A DNA stretch of 64,000 nt, from the NCBI GenBank assembly GCA_944320605.1, contig CALUIE010000003.1, forward strand, positions 1 through 64,000, in the 5' to 3' direction. The notes below the pieces were generated by a model that was not told the origin of the DNA, did no database searches, and saw nothing but the letters and a program-made list of their open reading frames with translations. This document shows, piece by piece, positions 19,350-28,854 of the stretch (positions within the stretch are counted from its first letter, which is position 1; every line of letters begins with the position of its first letter). This stretch comes from an uncultured Phocaeicola sp. Lineage in GTDB: Bacteria > Bacteroidota > Bacteroidia > Bacteroidales > Bacteroidaceae. A program made the position numbers and the translations under genes.

Positions 19350-20711
19350 ATGAGAATGAAGATGTTTACAATGCTGTGCGCCCTCGCATTAGGTACCACA
19401 GCTTCTTTTGCTCAAAAAGGAGTAGAAGACGGTTCTAGATTTGGACATGGAGAAGACAGTATCCGTTGTCTTCAGAACATCAGTATTTATACTGAATATG
19501 TAAAAACAGACAATTTCAAAGATGCTTACAAACCATGGAAAGCAGTATTTACAGAAGCTCCTTTCGCACAAGTTGGTACATATACTAACGGTGCTAAAAT
19601 CTTGCGTGGACTTATTCAAAGTACAAAAGATGCTGCTCAACAGAAAGCATATTTGGATGAATTAATGGCAGTACACGATCAGCGTATAAAATACCTTGAT
19701 AAATTAAACAAACTCGTAAGATCAAAATCAACAGAAGGCTCTATCATAGGTATGAAGGTTCATGATTACATAGTATTTTCCGGTAAAAACTTAGATATTA
19801 ACAAGGCATACGAATGGGCAAAACAAGGAGTTAGTATGGAAAAAGAAAAATCAGACTACTTCATGTTTTTGGATATGATGGATATGTCATCTCGTAAACT
19901 TAAAACTGATGAGAACCACAAAGAACAGTTTATACAAGACTATCTTACTGTTTCAGGATATGCAGATGCAGCTTATAAAGCTGAGAAAAAAGAGAAGATG
20001 AAAAATCTTCTTAAAACTACCAAAGATAATGTAGATGCATATTTTATAAACAGTGGTGCAGCATCATGCGAGAACTTACAAGCAATCTATGGTCCTAAGG
20101 TAGCACAAAACAAAACAAACTTAGACTATTTGAAACAAGTTATTTCTGTTATGCAACTCTTGAAGTGTACAGAAGAAGAGGCTTACTTTGAAGCATCTGA
20201 AGCAGCACATGCCATAGAGCCAACAGCAGCAACAGCAGCAGGTTGTGGATATATGTATTACAAGAAGGGTGACATAGACAAAAGTATAGGATATTTCGAT
20301 CAGGCTATTGAATTGGAACAGGATCCTATAAAAAAGGCTGAATACTGTTATAATGCAGGGGTTATACTTTTCAGCAAAAAACAATTAAGCCGAGCTAAAC
20401 AATATTGCAACAAAGCTATATCATTCAACAACAATTATGGAGATGCTTATATCCTGATAGCACAGATGTATGCTTCCAGTCCTAATTGGAGTGACGAATC
20501 AGCATTGAACAAATGTACTTTCTTTGCTGTTATAGACAAACTACAACGTGCTAAAAGCGTTGATCCAAGCGTTGCAGACAAAGCAAACGAATTAATCAGA
20601 ACATATTCAGCATATACTCCAAAAGATGAAGACTTGTTCTTCTTAGGCTTAAGCAAAGGACACACGGTTACAATTGGAGGATGGATTGGGGAAACTACAA
20701 CCATAAGATGA
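19350..20711 (+). CDS. Periplasmic TPR-repeat protein
   Basis: 453 residues with a signal peptide (ALALGTTASFAQKG). TPR units are clearest in the C-terminal half (GYMYYKKGDIDKSIGYFDQA; then YNAGVILFSKKQLSRAKQYC). It is probably an exported scaffold. Its last four bases overlap the lptC start (ATGA), so it is translationally coupled to LPS transport. The function is not known to me. Confidence 0.85.
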   Translation: MRMKMFTMLCALALGTTASFAQKGVEDGSRFGHGEDSIRCLQNISIYTEYVKTDNFKDAYKPWKAVFTEAPFAQVGTYTNGAKILRGLIQSTKDAAQQKAYLDELMAVHDQRIKYLDKLNKLVRSKSTEGSIIGMKVHDYIVFSGKNLDINKAYEWAKQGVSMEKEKSDYFMFLDMMDMSSRKLKTDENHKEQFIQDYLTVSGYADAAYKAEKKEKMKNLLKTTKDNVDAYFINSGAASCENLQAIYGPKVAQNKTNLDYLKQVISVMQLLKCTEEEAYFEASEAAHAIEPTAATAAGCGYMYYKKGDIDKSIGYFDQAIELEQDPIKKAEYCYNAGVILFSKKQLSRAKQYCNKAISFNNNYGDAYILIAQMYASSPNWSDESALNKCTFFAVIDKLQRAKSVDPSVADKANELIRTYSAYTPKDEDLFFLGLSKGHTVTIGGWIGETTTIR

Positions 20712-21352
20712 TAAAATATATGTCATATAGACAAATAATCTTAAATTCAAGAAATTTTATAAGCATAACAGTTGTCATTTGGACAACTGTTATGTTTCTT
20801 TTTTTCCCTTCTTGTATTGGAAAAGAAAAAAAATTTGCATCTGCAATTAATGAAAAAGACTCTTTACCAGACATGCACAGCATTGGCGTGGTTTCATACG
20901 TTTCTGATTCAGGAATGATAAGATATAAAATCGTTACAGACGAATGGCTTGTTTTCAGTAAAAAGAACCCACCATATTGGGCTTTTGAAAAAGGTCTATA
21001 CCTTGAAAAATTTGACACTTTATTCAGAGTTGATGCAAGCATAAAGGCCGACACTGCGTACTATCATGAAAAAAAGGAAATATGGGAACTAAGAGGGAAT
21101 GTACATATACAGAACCAATTAGGTGATAAATTTGATACAGAACTATTATTTTGGGATCAATCTAAAGAGAGAATCTACTCGGACCGGTTTATCAAAATAG
21201 AGCAAGAAGATAAAATTCTTACAGGATACGGTTTCGATTCTAATCAGGAAATGACAGAATATGAGATATTTACTCCAACAGGAATATTTACTGTAGAAGA
21301 CACAGCACCAACTGATACTACAAATATCAGCAAGAATACAAATAAACAATAA
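20708..21352 (+). CDS. lptC: LPS export protein LptC
   Basis: 214 residues from the ATG that overlaps the preceding stop; an in-frame start 27 nt upstream lies deep in the TPR gene and is less likely. An N-terminal hydrophobic segment ends in FFPSCIG, which could be a lipobox. The LptC fold follows: YVSDSGMIRYKIVTDEW, then WELRGNVHIQNQLGDKFDTE, the pattern of LptA/LptC beta-jellyroll strands. In the Lpt bridge LptC takes LPS from the inner-membrane transporter to LptA. Confidence 0.88.
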   Translation: MIKYMSYRQIILNSRNFISITVVIWTTVMFLFFPSCIGKEKKFASAINEKDSLPDMHSIGVVSYVSDSGMIRYKIVTDEWLVFSKKNPPYWAFEKGLYLEKFDTLFRVDASIKADTAYYHEKKEIWELRGNVHIQNQLGDKFDTELLFWDQSKERIYSDRFIKIEQEDKILTGYGFDSNQEMTEYEIFTPTGIFTVEDTAPTDTTNISKNTNKQ

Positions 21353-21384
21353 TAGCATAACATATCCGTATAAATATCAGCAAA

Positions 21385-22641
21385 ATGGATATTATAATAG
21401 AACTACTTATTACAATGACATTCTCCGCATTTTTTTCAGGAATGGAAATTGCCTTTGTGTCATCAAACAAGCTAAGGTTTGAAATGGAGAAATCTAATAA
21501 TATTTCTACCAGAATACTGACTGTATTCTATAACAATCCTAATAATTTTATATCTACCATGTTAGTTGGGAATAATATAGCACTGGTTATATACGGTATT
21601 CTTATGGCTGAGATTATTGAAAATAAAATACTCGCTAATATTATGACCAACGAAGCATTATTGGTCATAACACAAACAATCATATCTACCCTCATAATAC
21701 TTATCACCGGAGAATTCTTACCAAAGACAATTTTCAAAATTAATCCTAATCTAACATTGAAATACCTGTGCATCCCCACATATATCTGTTACTTGGTCTT
21801 ATATCCTATAAGTAAATTCTCTGCAATGTTATCAACGACGATATTAATGCTTACAGGGAAAAAAATAAAAAGAGAAGATAGAGAAAAGGCTTTTTCTAAA
21901 GTTGACTTGGACTACCTGATTGAAAGTAGCTATGATGAAAACAATAATGAAAAAGAAATAGAACCTGAAATACAAATATTCCGCAATGCATTGGATTTTT
22001 CCAACATAAAAGTAAAAGACTGTATGATTCCAAGGACTGAAATCATAGCAGTAGAAACAGGAACGCCCAAAAATGAGATTTTAAGAGTATTTGTTGATAG
22101 TGGGTTAAGTAAAATAATTGTATTTCGCGATAATATTGATAACATAATAGGATACATACACTCATCAGAAATGTTCAATTCTCAAAATGACTGGGAAAAG
22201 AATATCAAATCTATTCCTGTTGTTCCAGAAAGTATGGCAGCCAACAAGCTTATGCAACTTTTGATGCAACAAAAGAAATCATTAGCAGTAATAGTAGATG
22301 AATTTGGAGGAACATCCGGGATAATTGCACTTGAAGACATCATGGAAGAGCTTTTAGGGGATATAGAAGACGAACATGATAATAATAATACTGTAGCTAA
22401 AGAAATAAGCGAAAACGAGTATATTTTATCTGGTCGTATGGAAATAGAAGATATTAATGAAAAATTTGATATCGGATTACCAGAAAGCGATGAGTATCAA
22501 ACACTTGGCGGGCTTATTGTAAATGAATACCAAAGTATTCCTAAACCTCACGAAAATATCATAATAGGAAAATTTCAGTTTAATATAATAAAAGCAACTA
22601 ATACAAAAATTGAGTTAGTAAAATTGAAAATACAGAAATAA
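21385..22641 (+). CDS. CNNM/CorC-family membrane protein (DUF21-CBS-CorC_HlyC)
   Basis: 418 residues. About 175 N-terminal residues form a DUF21 (CNNM) transmembrane domain starting SAFFSGMEIAFVSSNKL. A CBS pair follows (MIPRTEIIAVETGTP; then AVIVDEFGGTSGIIALEDI) and a C-terminal CorC_HlyC domain (PESDEYQTLGGLIVNEY). Relatives act in Mg2+/Co2+ transport; in gliding Bacteroidetes a paralogue is called GldE. I see no other gliding genes here, so I give no symbol. Sits between lptC and a PpiD-like gene. Confidence 0.9.
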   Translation: MDIIIELLITMTFSAFFSGMEIAFVSSNKLRFEMEKSNNISTRILTVFYNNPNNFISTMLVGNNIALVIYGILMAEIIENKILANIMTNEALLVITQTIISTLIILITGEFLPKTIFKINPNLTLKYLCIPTYICYLVLYPISKFSAMLSTTILMLTGKKIKREDREKAFSKVDLDYLIESSYDENNNEKEIEPEIQIFRNALDFSNIKVKDCMIPRTEIIAVETGTPKNEILRVFVDSGLSKIIVFRDNIDNIIGYIHSSEMFNSQNDWEKNIKSIPVVPESMAANKLMQLLMQQKKSLAVIVDEFGGTSGIIALEDIMEELLGDIEDEHDNNNTVAKEISENEYILSGRMEIEDINEKFDIGLPESDEYQTLGGLIVNEYQSIPKPHENIIIGKFQFNIIKATNTKIELVKLKIQK

Positions 22642-22737
22642 GCATTTTTTTTGTAAGAAAATAGCAACTCATAAACATTTTTCGTATCTTCGTGCGCTAA
22701 TTACAGAAAAACAATAAACAAAAAATAATAATTTTAA

Positions 22738-24873
22738 ATGGCAACTTTACAAACTATTAGAAGCAAAGGACCATTATTGGTCATTGTTATCGGTATTGCC
22801 CTCTTCGCTTTTATAGCAGGTGACGCATGGAAAATATTCCAGCCACATCAGGGAAGGCAAGACGTCGGAGAAATTAACGGAGAAAAAATCTCCGCTCAGG
22901 ATTATCAAAAGTTAGTTGATGAATACACAGAAGTGATTAAGCTAACTAATGGATTAGCATCGCTGAATGAGAATCAATTAGCAAGTGTTAAAGACCAAGT
23001 ATGGCAGTCATACGTAAATAACATGCTTATAGCTGAACAAGCTGAAAAGTTGGGACTTACAGTTACTGATGCCGAAATTCAATCTATTATTGATGAGGGT
23101 ACACACCCTATGTTGATGAACACTCCATTCCGTAACCCACAAACTGGAGCTTTCGATAAGGATATGTTAAAGAAATTCCTTGTTGATTACTCAAACTTAA
23201 ATTCAAGCCAAATGCCTGCACAGTATGTTGAATACTATCAGACTATGGGTAACTTTTGGAACTTTGTCGAGAAAACTTTGAGACAATCAACTTTGGCTGA
23301 AAAATATCAGAATTTAATTTCAAAATCATTAATATCAAATCCAGCCTCAGCTGAAGATGCTTTCAAAGCTCGTACAGAACAAAGCGACTTGCTTATGGCT
23401 GCTGTTCCATATTCTTCTGTCAACGATTCATTAGTAAAAGTTTCTGATGATGAAATCAGAAGTCTGTACAATGAAAGAAAAGAGCAATACAAGCAATTGG
23501 CAGAGACTCGTAATATACGTTATGTCGATGTACAAGTATTACCTTCAGACGCAGACCGAAAAGCTGTATTGGATGAAGTTACAGAATATTGTGAACAACT
23601 TGACAATACCACATCTGACTATGCAGCATTTGTTCGTTCAACAGGTTCAAACGTTGCATACTCTGATATTCCAGTGAATAAATCAGTACTTCCTTCAGAT
23701 GTTGTCGCACGTCTTGATTCAATAGGTATGAACGAAGTTTTTGGTCCATATTACAATCAAGCTGACGATTCATACAACGCATTCAAAATTTTAGCAAAAG
23801 TAAATGCTCCTGACTCTATACAATTCCGTCAGATTCAAGTATATGCTGAGACAGAAGATAAGACCAAAACACTTACAGACAGTATATACAATGCTATAAA
23901 CAATGGAGGAAACTTTGAAGAAATAGCTAAAATCTACGGTCAGACTGGAGAATCTACCTGGGTTAGTTCAAACACTTGGGAAGGTAATCAGATCAATTCT
24001 GAAAATGAAGAGTTCATAAAAGCCCTCATCAACCAACCTGTTAAAGAAATAGCAAAACTTAATATCGGACAGGCAAACGTAATTTTACAGGTTATGAACA
24101 AAAAAAGTATGCAGAATAAATACAAAGTGGCAGTAATTAAACGTAACGTTGAATTCAGCAACGACACTTATAACGAAGCATACAATAAGTTTAGTCAATT
24201 TGTAGCACAAAGTAACACTATAGAAGAACTTGAAAAGAACGCTGAAGAATACGGATATACAGTTATTCCACGTACTGACTTCTCATCAGCTGAACATTAT
24301 GTAGGTGGTGTACCATCAACAAAAGAAGTTATACGTTGGATTTTCAGTGCAAAAGAAGGTGATGTATCTCCTTTGTACGAATGTGGAAACAATGACCATA
24401 TTATGGTTGCAGCACTTGATAGAATCAATCCTGTCGGTTACCGTAATATCAATTCTGTAGCAGATATGCTCCGTTCAGAAATACGTCGTAACAAAAAAGC
24501 TGATCTGATTATAGCAGATATGAAATCATGTACATCAATAGATCAGGCTAAAGCAGTAAAAAATGCTGTGAGTGATACAATTAAACATGTAACATTCTCT
24601 GCACCAGCCTATATTTCATTGACAAGAGGTAGCGAACCTGTCATAAGTGCTGTGGCTTCTAAAACTGCTATCAATGCAACAAGTGCACCTGTTAAAGGTA
24701 ATGCAGGCGTATATATGGTACAAGTATTGAGTAAAGATAATGGAAAAGAAGAACTTGATGTAAAATCTGAGGAAACAACACTAACGAACATGTACTCAAG
24801 ATTTGCAACTCAATTCATAAATGATCTTTATCAAAAAGCAAAAATTGTCGATAATAGATATCTGTATTTCTAA
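22738..24873 (+). CDS. PpiD/SurA-like peptidyl-prolyl isomerase
   Basis: 711 residues. One N-terminal membrane helix (LLVIVIGIALFAFIAGDAWK) anchors a periplasmic SurA_N-type chaperone domain (EINGEKISAQDYQKLVDEY) and a parvulin rotamase domain near residues 350-450 (SIQFRQIQVYAET). This is the Bacteroidetes PpiD architecture, a helper for outer-membrane protein folding at the Sec exit. Last gene of the operon, followed by a strong terminator. Confidence 0.9.
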   Translation: MATLQTIRSKGPLLVIVIGIALFAFIAGDAWKIFQPHQGRQDVGEINGEKISAQDYQKLVDEYTEVIKLTNGLASLNENQLASVKDQVWQSYVNNMLIAEQAEKLGLTVTDAEIQSIIDEGTHPMLMNTPFRNPQTGAFDKDMLKKFLVDYSNLNSSQMPAQYVEYYQTMGNFWNFVEKTLRQSTLAEKYQNLISKSLISNPASAEDAFKARTEQSDLLMAAVPYSSVNDSLVKVSDDEIRSLYNERKEQYKQLAETRNIRYVDVQVLPSDADRKAVLDEVTEYCEQLDNTTSDYAAFVRSTGSNVAYSDIPVNKSVLPSDVVARLDSIGMNEVFGPYYNQADDSYNAFKILAKVNAPDSIQFRQIQVYAETEDKTKTLTDSIYNAINNGGNFEEIAKIYGQTGESTWVSSNTWEGNQINSENEEFIKALINQPVKEIAKLNIGQANVILQVMNKKSMQNKYKVAVIKRNVEFSNDTYNEAYNKFSQFVAQSNTIEELEKNAEEYGYTVIPRTDFSSAEHYVGGVPSTKEVIRWIFSAKEGDVSPLYECGNNDHIMVAALDRINPVGYRNINSVADMLRSEIRRNKKADLIIADMKSCTSIDQAKAVKNAVSDTIKHVTFSAPAYISLTRGSEPVISAVASKTAINATSAPVKGNAGVYMVQVLSKDNGKEELDVKSEETTLTNMYSRFATQFINDLYQKAKIVDNRYLYF

Positions 24874-24897
24874 TTAGTCAACAATATACTTAAATAT

Positions 24898-24945
24898 AAA
24901 CGAGGATATGTATATAAATAGGCATATCCTCGTTTACTTTTTTAT
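24898..24945 (+). terminator. Terminator of the coaX-ppiD operon
   Basis: AAACGAGGATATG (24898-24910) pairs with CATATCCTCGTTT (24923-24935), a perfect 13-bp stem with a 12-nt loop, followed by TACTTTTTT. The core stem sequence recurs in the terminator after rpmA. Confidence 0.92.
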
Positions 24946-25035
24946 AAAGCATATCATATATTTTTGAATTTATCGCAATTATATACACCATGAAGTAATT
25001 ATACACAATAAGAACAAAAATAATCAAGAGAAATA

Positions 25036-25066
25036 TTGTTTATATAAAGTTTTTAAAGTATCTTTG
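25036..25066 (+). promoter_or_regulatory. rplU: rplU-rpmA promoter
   Basis: TTG at 25036-25038, 20 nt, then TAtcTTTG at 25059-25066. Start expected near 25072, giving a leader of about 82 nt. Confidence 0.75.
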
Positions 25067-25071
25067 CAGCC

Positions 25072-25153
25072 GATTTTAGTCCGACAAGGTAGAAAAGTGA
25101 CTGCTGGAATCAGTCCACCTTACGGAAGAAACCCGTTTAATATTTATTTAAAA
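25072..25153 (+). ncRNA. Structured 5' leader of rplU (candidate autoregulatory element)
   Basis: The leader folds into one nested hairpin: TCCG (25080-25083)/CGGA (25123-25126), AAGGT (25086-25090)/ACCTT (25117-25121), and GACTG (25099-25103)/CAGTC (25111-25115) with a 7-nt loop, separated by purine-rich internal loops. A frame runs through the leader in phase with rplU but is not likely coding. Position and shape fit a binding site for L21 or L27, as in other ribosomal-protein leaders; that is inference. Confidence 0.6.
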
Positions 25154-25471
25154 ATGTACGTAATTGTAGAAATTAACGGTCAGCAGTTCAAGGCTGAAGA
25201 AGGCAAAAAACTGTTTGTACATCACATTCAGAATGCTGAAAACGGTGCAACTGTTGAATTTGACAAAGTTTTGTTGGTTGACAACAATGGTAATGTAACT
25301 GTAGGTGCTCCTACTGTAGAAGGTGCGAAAGTGGTATGTGAAGTAAAGTCAAGTCTTGTAAAAGGCGATAAAGTACTTGTATTCCACAAGAAGAGAAGAA
25401 AAGGTTACAGAAAATTGAACGGTCACCGTCAACAGTTTACAGAATTGACAATCAAACAAGTTATTGCTTAA
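25154..25471 (+). CDS. rplU: 50S ribosomal protein L21
   Basis: 105 residues starting [20 protein letters not shown], the standard L21 N-terminus. I reject an in-frame start about 30 codons upstream because it would translate the structured leader. The C-terminal basic segment ([20 protein letters not shown]) binds 23S rRNA. 21 nt before rpmA. Confidence 0.97.
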   Translation: MYVIVEINGQQFKAEEGKKLFVHHIQNAENGATVEFDKVLLVDNNGNVTVGAPTVEGAKVVCEVKSSLVKGDKVLVFHKKRRKGYRKLNGHRQQFTELTIKQVIA

Positions 25472-25492
25472 TCATTAAAAACGTAGAAGAAA

Positions 25493-25756
25493 ATGGCACA
25501 TAAAAAAGGTGTAGGTAGTTCTAAGAACGGCCGTGAATCAGAAAGTAAGAGATTAGGCGTAAAGATATTCGGTGGTTCAGCATGTAAGGCTGGTAACATC
25601 ATTGTTCGTCAAAGAGGAACAGTTCACAATCCTGGTAAAAACGTAGGCATGGGAAGTGATCACACTCTTTACGCATTGGTAGATGGTACTGTATGTTTCA
25701 AGAAAGGACGTGAAAACAAGAGTTTTGTTTCTGTAGTTCCTTGCGCTGAAGCATAA
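25493..25756 (+). CDS. rpmA: 50S ribosomal protein L27
   Basis: 87 residues. It starts [20 protein letters not shown], the conserved flexible N-terminus that reaches the peptidyl-transferase centre; no cleavable Firmicutes-type extension is present. [20 protein letters not shown] is the family signature. Second gene of the rplU-rpmA pair. Confidence 0.97.
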   Translation: MAHKKGVGSSKNGRESESKRLGVKIFGGSACKAGNIIVRQRGTVHNPGKNVGMGSDHTLYALVDGTVCFKKGRENKSFVSVVPCAEA

Positions 25757-25776
25757 AATTTATTTGTAGATTTATC

Positions 25777-25820
25777 AACGAGGATATTTCATTAAAATGA
25801 ATTATCCTCGTTTTATTTTT
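25777..25820. terminator. rpmA terminator
   Basis: AACGAGGATA (25777-25786) pairs with TATCCTCGTT (25803-25812), followed by a T-rich tract. It lies between convergent rpmA (+) and the LytTR regulator (-), so it may serve both. It shares its stem with the terminator at 24898. Confidence 0.88.
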
Positions 25821-25861
25821 TGTCCTTTAACTTAGATACAATACTGATACAAAATAAATCT

Positions 25862-26626
25862 TCAGAATATACAAAAATTATCCATCAAATCCTTCTTATA
25901 TTTTCTTGAAACAACAACCTCTGTATATTCTTCAAAAGGTGGACACAAAATACAATTATTACCTTGAATCATAAGTAGAAAATCCATATTTACAATATAA
26001 GATTGATGCACCTGTACAAATTTATTATAAAAAGCACATAAAAAATCTGCAGATACATTTCTTCGTAAAGCAACATTTTCTCCAGTTACTAAAACAGCCT
26101 CCCAAATCTTGCGGTCTGAAGAATGTCTAAAAAGTCCTACTTCAGATACCTTTATCATTCTCATTTCTCCTGTAGGTAGCAATACCATGAAAACCGGATC
26201 ATTATGCTGCAAACTTATAATGTTTTCCTTTTCCTCTAAAACAGATTTTGTTCCATAATCTGCAATGAATCTTGAAACTATGATTTCAAGCTCTTTCTTA
26301 TCTATCGGTTTATGCAAAAAATCAAAAGCATAATTTCTCAATGCATTTATCATATATTTGTCATGAGCTGTATAAAAAACGACACGCATATCCCTCTTTA
26401 CATCAGTCTTTATCATGTCTAATAATTCCATACCGTACATTTCCGGAAGTTCTATATCCAAGAAAAGTAAATCAGGTTTTACTCTATTAATTATATTTAC
26501 TCCTGACATAGCATCGTGGGCTATACCTTCAATATTAAACCGTGAGTAGCCTTTAAACATATCCATAAGTTCCCTTACAGATTCATTGTCATCATCTATT
26601 ATAACAACCTTAAAGAAATCGCCCAT
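25862..26626 (-). CDS. LytTR-family response regulator
   Basis: 254 residues. The receiver domain begins KVVIIDDDNE, with the phosphoacceptor D57 in LLFLDIELPE and the conserved Lys in LHKPIDKKEL (about 112). The C-terminal LytTR DNA-binding domain (about 150-250) includes HQSYIVNMDFL and VVSRKYKKDL. It starts 2 nt after the kinase gene's stop, so the pair forms one operon. No target is visible nearby. Confidence 0.93.
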   Translation of the reverse strand: MGDFFKVVIIDDDNESVRELMDMFKGYSRFNIEGIAHDAMSGVNIINRVKPDLLFLDIELPEMYGMELLDMIKTDVKRDMRVVFYTAHDKYMINALRNYAFDFLHKPIDKKELEIIVSRFIADYGTKSVLEEKENIISLQHNDPVFMVLLPTGEMRMIKVSEVGLFRHSSDRKIWEAVLVTGENVALRRNVSADFLCAFYNKFVQVHQSYIVNMDFLLMIQGNNCILCPPFEEYTEVVVSRKYKKDLMDNFCIF

Positions 26627-26628
26627 AA

Positions 26629-28644
26629 CTATTTTTTTATTATATATGAATACCCTACCGGAATGGAATATCTTATTTCACATCCTATTTCTCCAGAATC
26701 TAAATGCACATTAGTTATTTTCATTATAATAGGTTCATGATTATACATATTAAGCAATTGTATAGTCTGAGTTATTACCTTCAGTCCTGTACCTGTTCCA
26801 CTATTTACACTCATCGGTTTATATCCGCCTCCATTATCAGTTATAGTAATAACTGTATTTAAATTTTCATTTTTTACATGTATCCACAGTCTCTTCATGC
26901 CTTTTTTAAGTTTAAGAGCATGTTTTAATGCATTCTCAACAGGAATTTGTATGATCATAGAAGGTATCTTAGTCTCATTAATCATTACATTTTTTTCCAC
27001 CATAACATCGTAATAAAAATCTTGCAATGACTGTTTCTGTAATGATATATAAGTTCGTACGAAATCAAGTTCATCACAGATTGTTATAAACATACTTTGC
27101 GTCAATTCTAAATTCTGACGAATTAGTTTTGATAATTTTAAAAGATTATCTTTTTCTATATCATTACTTGTATTTACAACTTCTCTATTAATAACATTAA
27201 ATACAAAATGTGGTGATATTCTATTCCTTATGTTCTCCAAACGTAAAGATGCTATATCATTTTGCATATTCCATATTTTTTTATCACTTTTTTTCTTCCT
27301 GTAAATTATAAACATTCCTGCAAAAGAAATAATAAGCAACAATCCTAATGCCAATATATAAATCCATTGATTGAGTTCTAAAACCTGGTTCTCTTTCTCT
27401 TTTATAAAAATCTCTTTTTTCATCAACGTACTGTCTTGTCGATATTTCATGGTTATTTCAGCAGTACGCATTTTCACTCTTTCATTTCTAATCGAATCAT
27501 CTATATGCATATTTTCTGTTTGATATAAATATGCTCGTTTATAATCACCAATTTCCTCAAAATAATGCTGAAGATATCTGTTTCTGATATGTAACATGTT
27601 TGGTTCAATAAAATCAGGCTTAACAGCATTTGAAACAATATCTGAAGCCTTTTTAATATCCCCTTTCTTTAAAGTCAATTCTATTAATTGAGTTTCTATA
27701 TAATATATAGCGGATATATGACCTATTGATTTAAAAAATGAATAACAATTATCAAGATAAAAAGTAGCGGAATCTGTTTTATTCATCAACATAAAAACTT
27801 CTCCCATATTCACCTTCGTAAAGTTACGTTCATATTCCATATTTGGATAAGAATTTGTCAGAGATAGAGAGTTACGAAAATATTCCATAGCCTTATCATA
27901 ATCTCCACGATAATAATATGAATTTCCACGATTATTCAAATATATATGTTTTTCAAATGGTCGCATATAATCATAATACTTCCCTGCAATATCAAAATAA
28001 TAGTCACATAAATTATAATCACGCAAATCCATATATACTTGGGCTAATCCATAATATGACGGGAACCGTTCCCTTTCAGGAACAAGAAGAGAATCTGATA
28101 TCAATAATGATTTTCTATACCAATATGCCCCTAAATCTAATTTTCCACTACGGACATAAGAATCTGCCAGATTTATAGATATATCAATCATATCTTTTGA
28201 AATTCCCAAATACGAAGATTTACGATATGCCATTTTAAAGCAAGATACAGCCGAATCCATAATTGATCTGCGAGCATATAAATTTCCTCGCATATTATAT
28301 ACATCTGATAATATTCTGTTTACATATCTACTATTGCTATTCACGTCAATACTATACAAAATACTATCTAATAACAATGTAAGCGAATCATATTCTGACA
28401 AAAATAATTTCGCTTTTGATTTTATCAGCAACAATGAATAATACCTATCATTTCCCCCTTCTTGAGAAATTACACTATCAATTTTTCTCACTACTATTTC
28501 AGGACATATACTTAACAAGGAATCACATTGCAATATAAAGTCGTTATTTTTATTATAATTATCATTTCCATCTATTTTCATACATGATGTGTATAAAACA
28601 GGAATAAAAATCATACAAAATATGAAAATAAGGCTCCTTTGCAT
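26629..28644 (-). CDS. LytS-type sensor histidine kinase with TPR sensor domain
   Basis: 671 residues. The N-terminus is a signal with a possible lipobox (VLYTSCMK). About 350 periplasmic residues of TPR-like helix pairs follow (YYFDIAGKYYDYM; NNRGNSYYYRGDYDKAMEYF), then one membrane helix (about 425-447) and a short coiled coil. The His-kinase domain has RISPHFVFNVIN with H479, and a GHKL ATPase ends in DNGGGYKPM and GTGTGLKVI. The cytoplasmic part matches LytS-type kinases. The ligand is unknown; TPRs suggest a protein or peptide partner. Confidence 0.9.
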   Translation of the reverse strand: MQRSLIFIFCMIFIPVLYTSCMKIDGNDNYNKNNDFILQCDSLLSICPEIVVRKIDSVISQEGGNDRYYSLLLIKSKAKLFLSEYDSLTLLLDSILYSIDVNSNSRYVNRILSDVYNMRGNLYARRSIMDSAVSCFKMAYRKSSYLGISKDMIDISINLADSYVRSGKLDLGAYWYRKSLLISDSLLVPERERFPSYYGLAQVYMDLRDYNLCDYYFDIAGKYYDYMRPFEKHIYLNNRGNSYYYRGDYDKAMEYFRNSLSLTNSYPNMEYERNFTKVNMGEVFMLMNKTDSATFYLDNCYSFFKSIGHISAIYYIETQLIELTLKKGDIKKASDIVSNAVKPDFIEPNMLHIRNRYLQHYFEEIGDYKRAYLYQTENMHIDDSIRNERVKMRTAEITMKYRQDSTLMKKEIFIKEKENQVLELNQWIYILALGLLLIISFAGMFIIYRKKKSDKKIWNMQNDIASLRLENIRNRISPHFVFNVINREVVNTSNDIEKDNLLKLSKLIRQNLELTQSMFITICDELDFVRTYISLQKQSLQDFYYDVMVEKNVMINETKIPSMIIQIPVENALKHALKLKKGMKRLWIHVKNENLNTVITITDNGGGYKPMSVNSGTGTGLKVITQTIQLLNMYNHEPIIMKITNVHLDSGEIGCEIRYSIPVGYSYIIKK

Positions 28645-28854
28645 AATATTCTGTTTAATTTACATACAAAGAAAGAAAAAACATATTATAAAACAAAAGT
28701 TATAATTGATTATTTATAGTTATTAGATAACAAATCCACACGTTTTTGTATAACTATAAAAAGCTAATATCCAAATTAATAAAAAATAAAAGCAGACTTT
28801 ACCAACAAACAAAAAAAATTGATGATATTTGCAATACATTTAATTATTAATGAC

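Noticed and set aside
25064..25153. N-terminal extension of L21 in the same frame
   Set aside because: L21 proteins begin at MYVIVEING; the extension lies in a structured leader and starts inside the promoter box.
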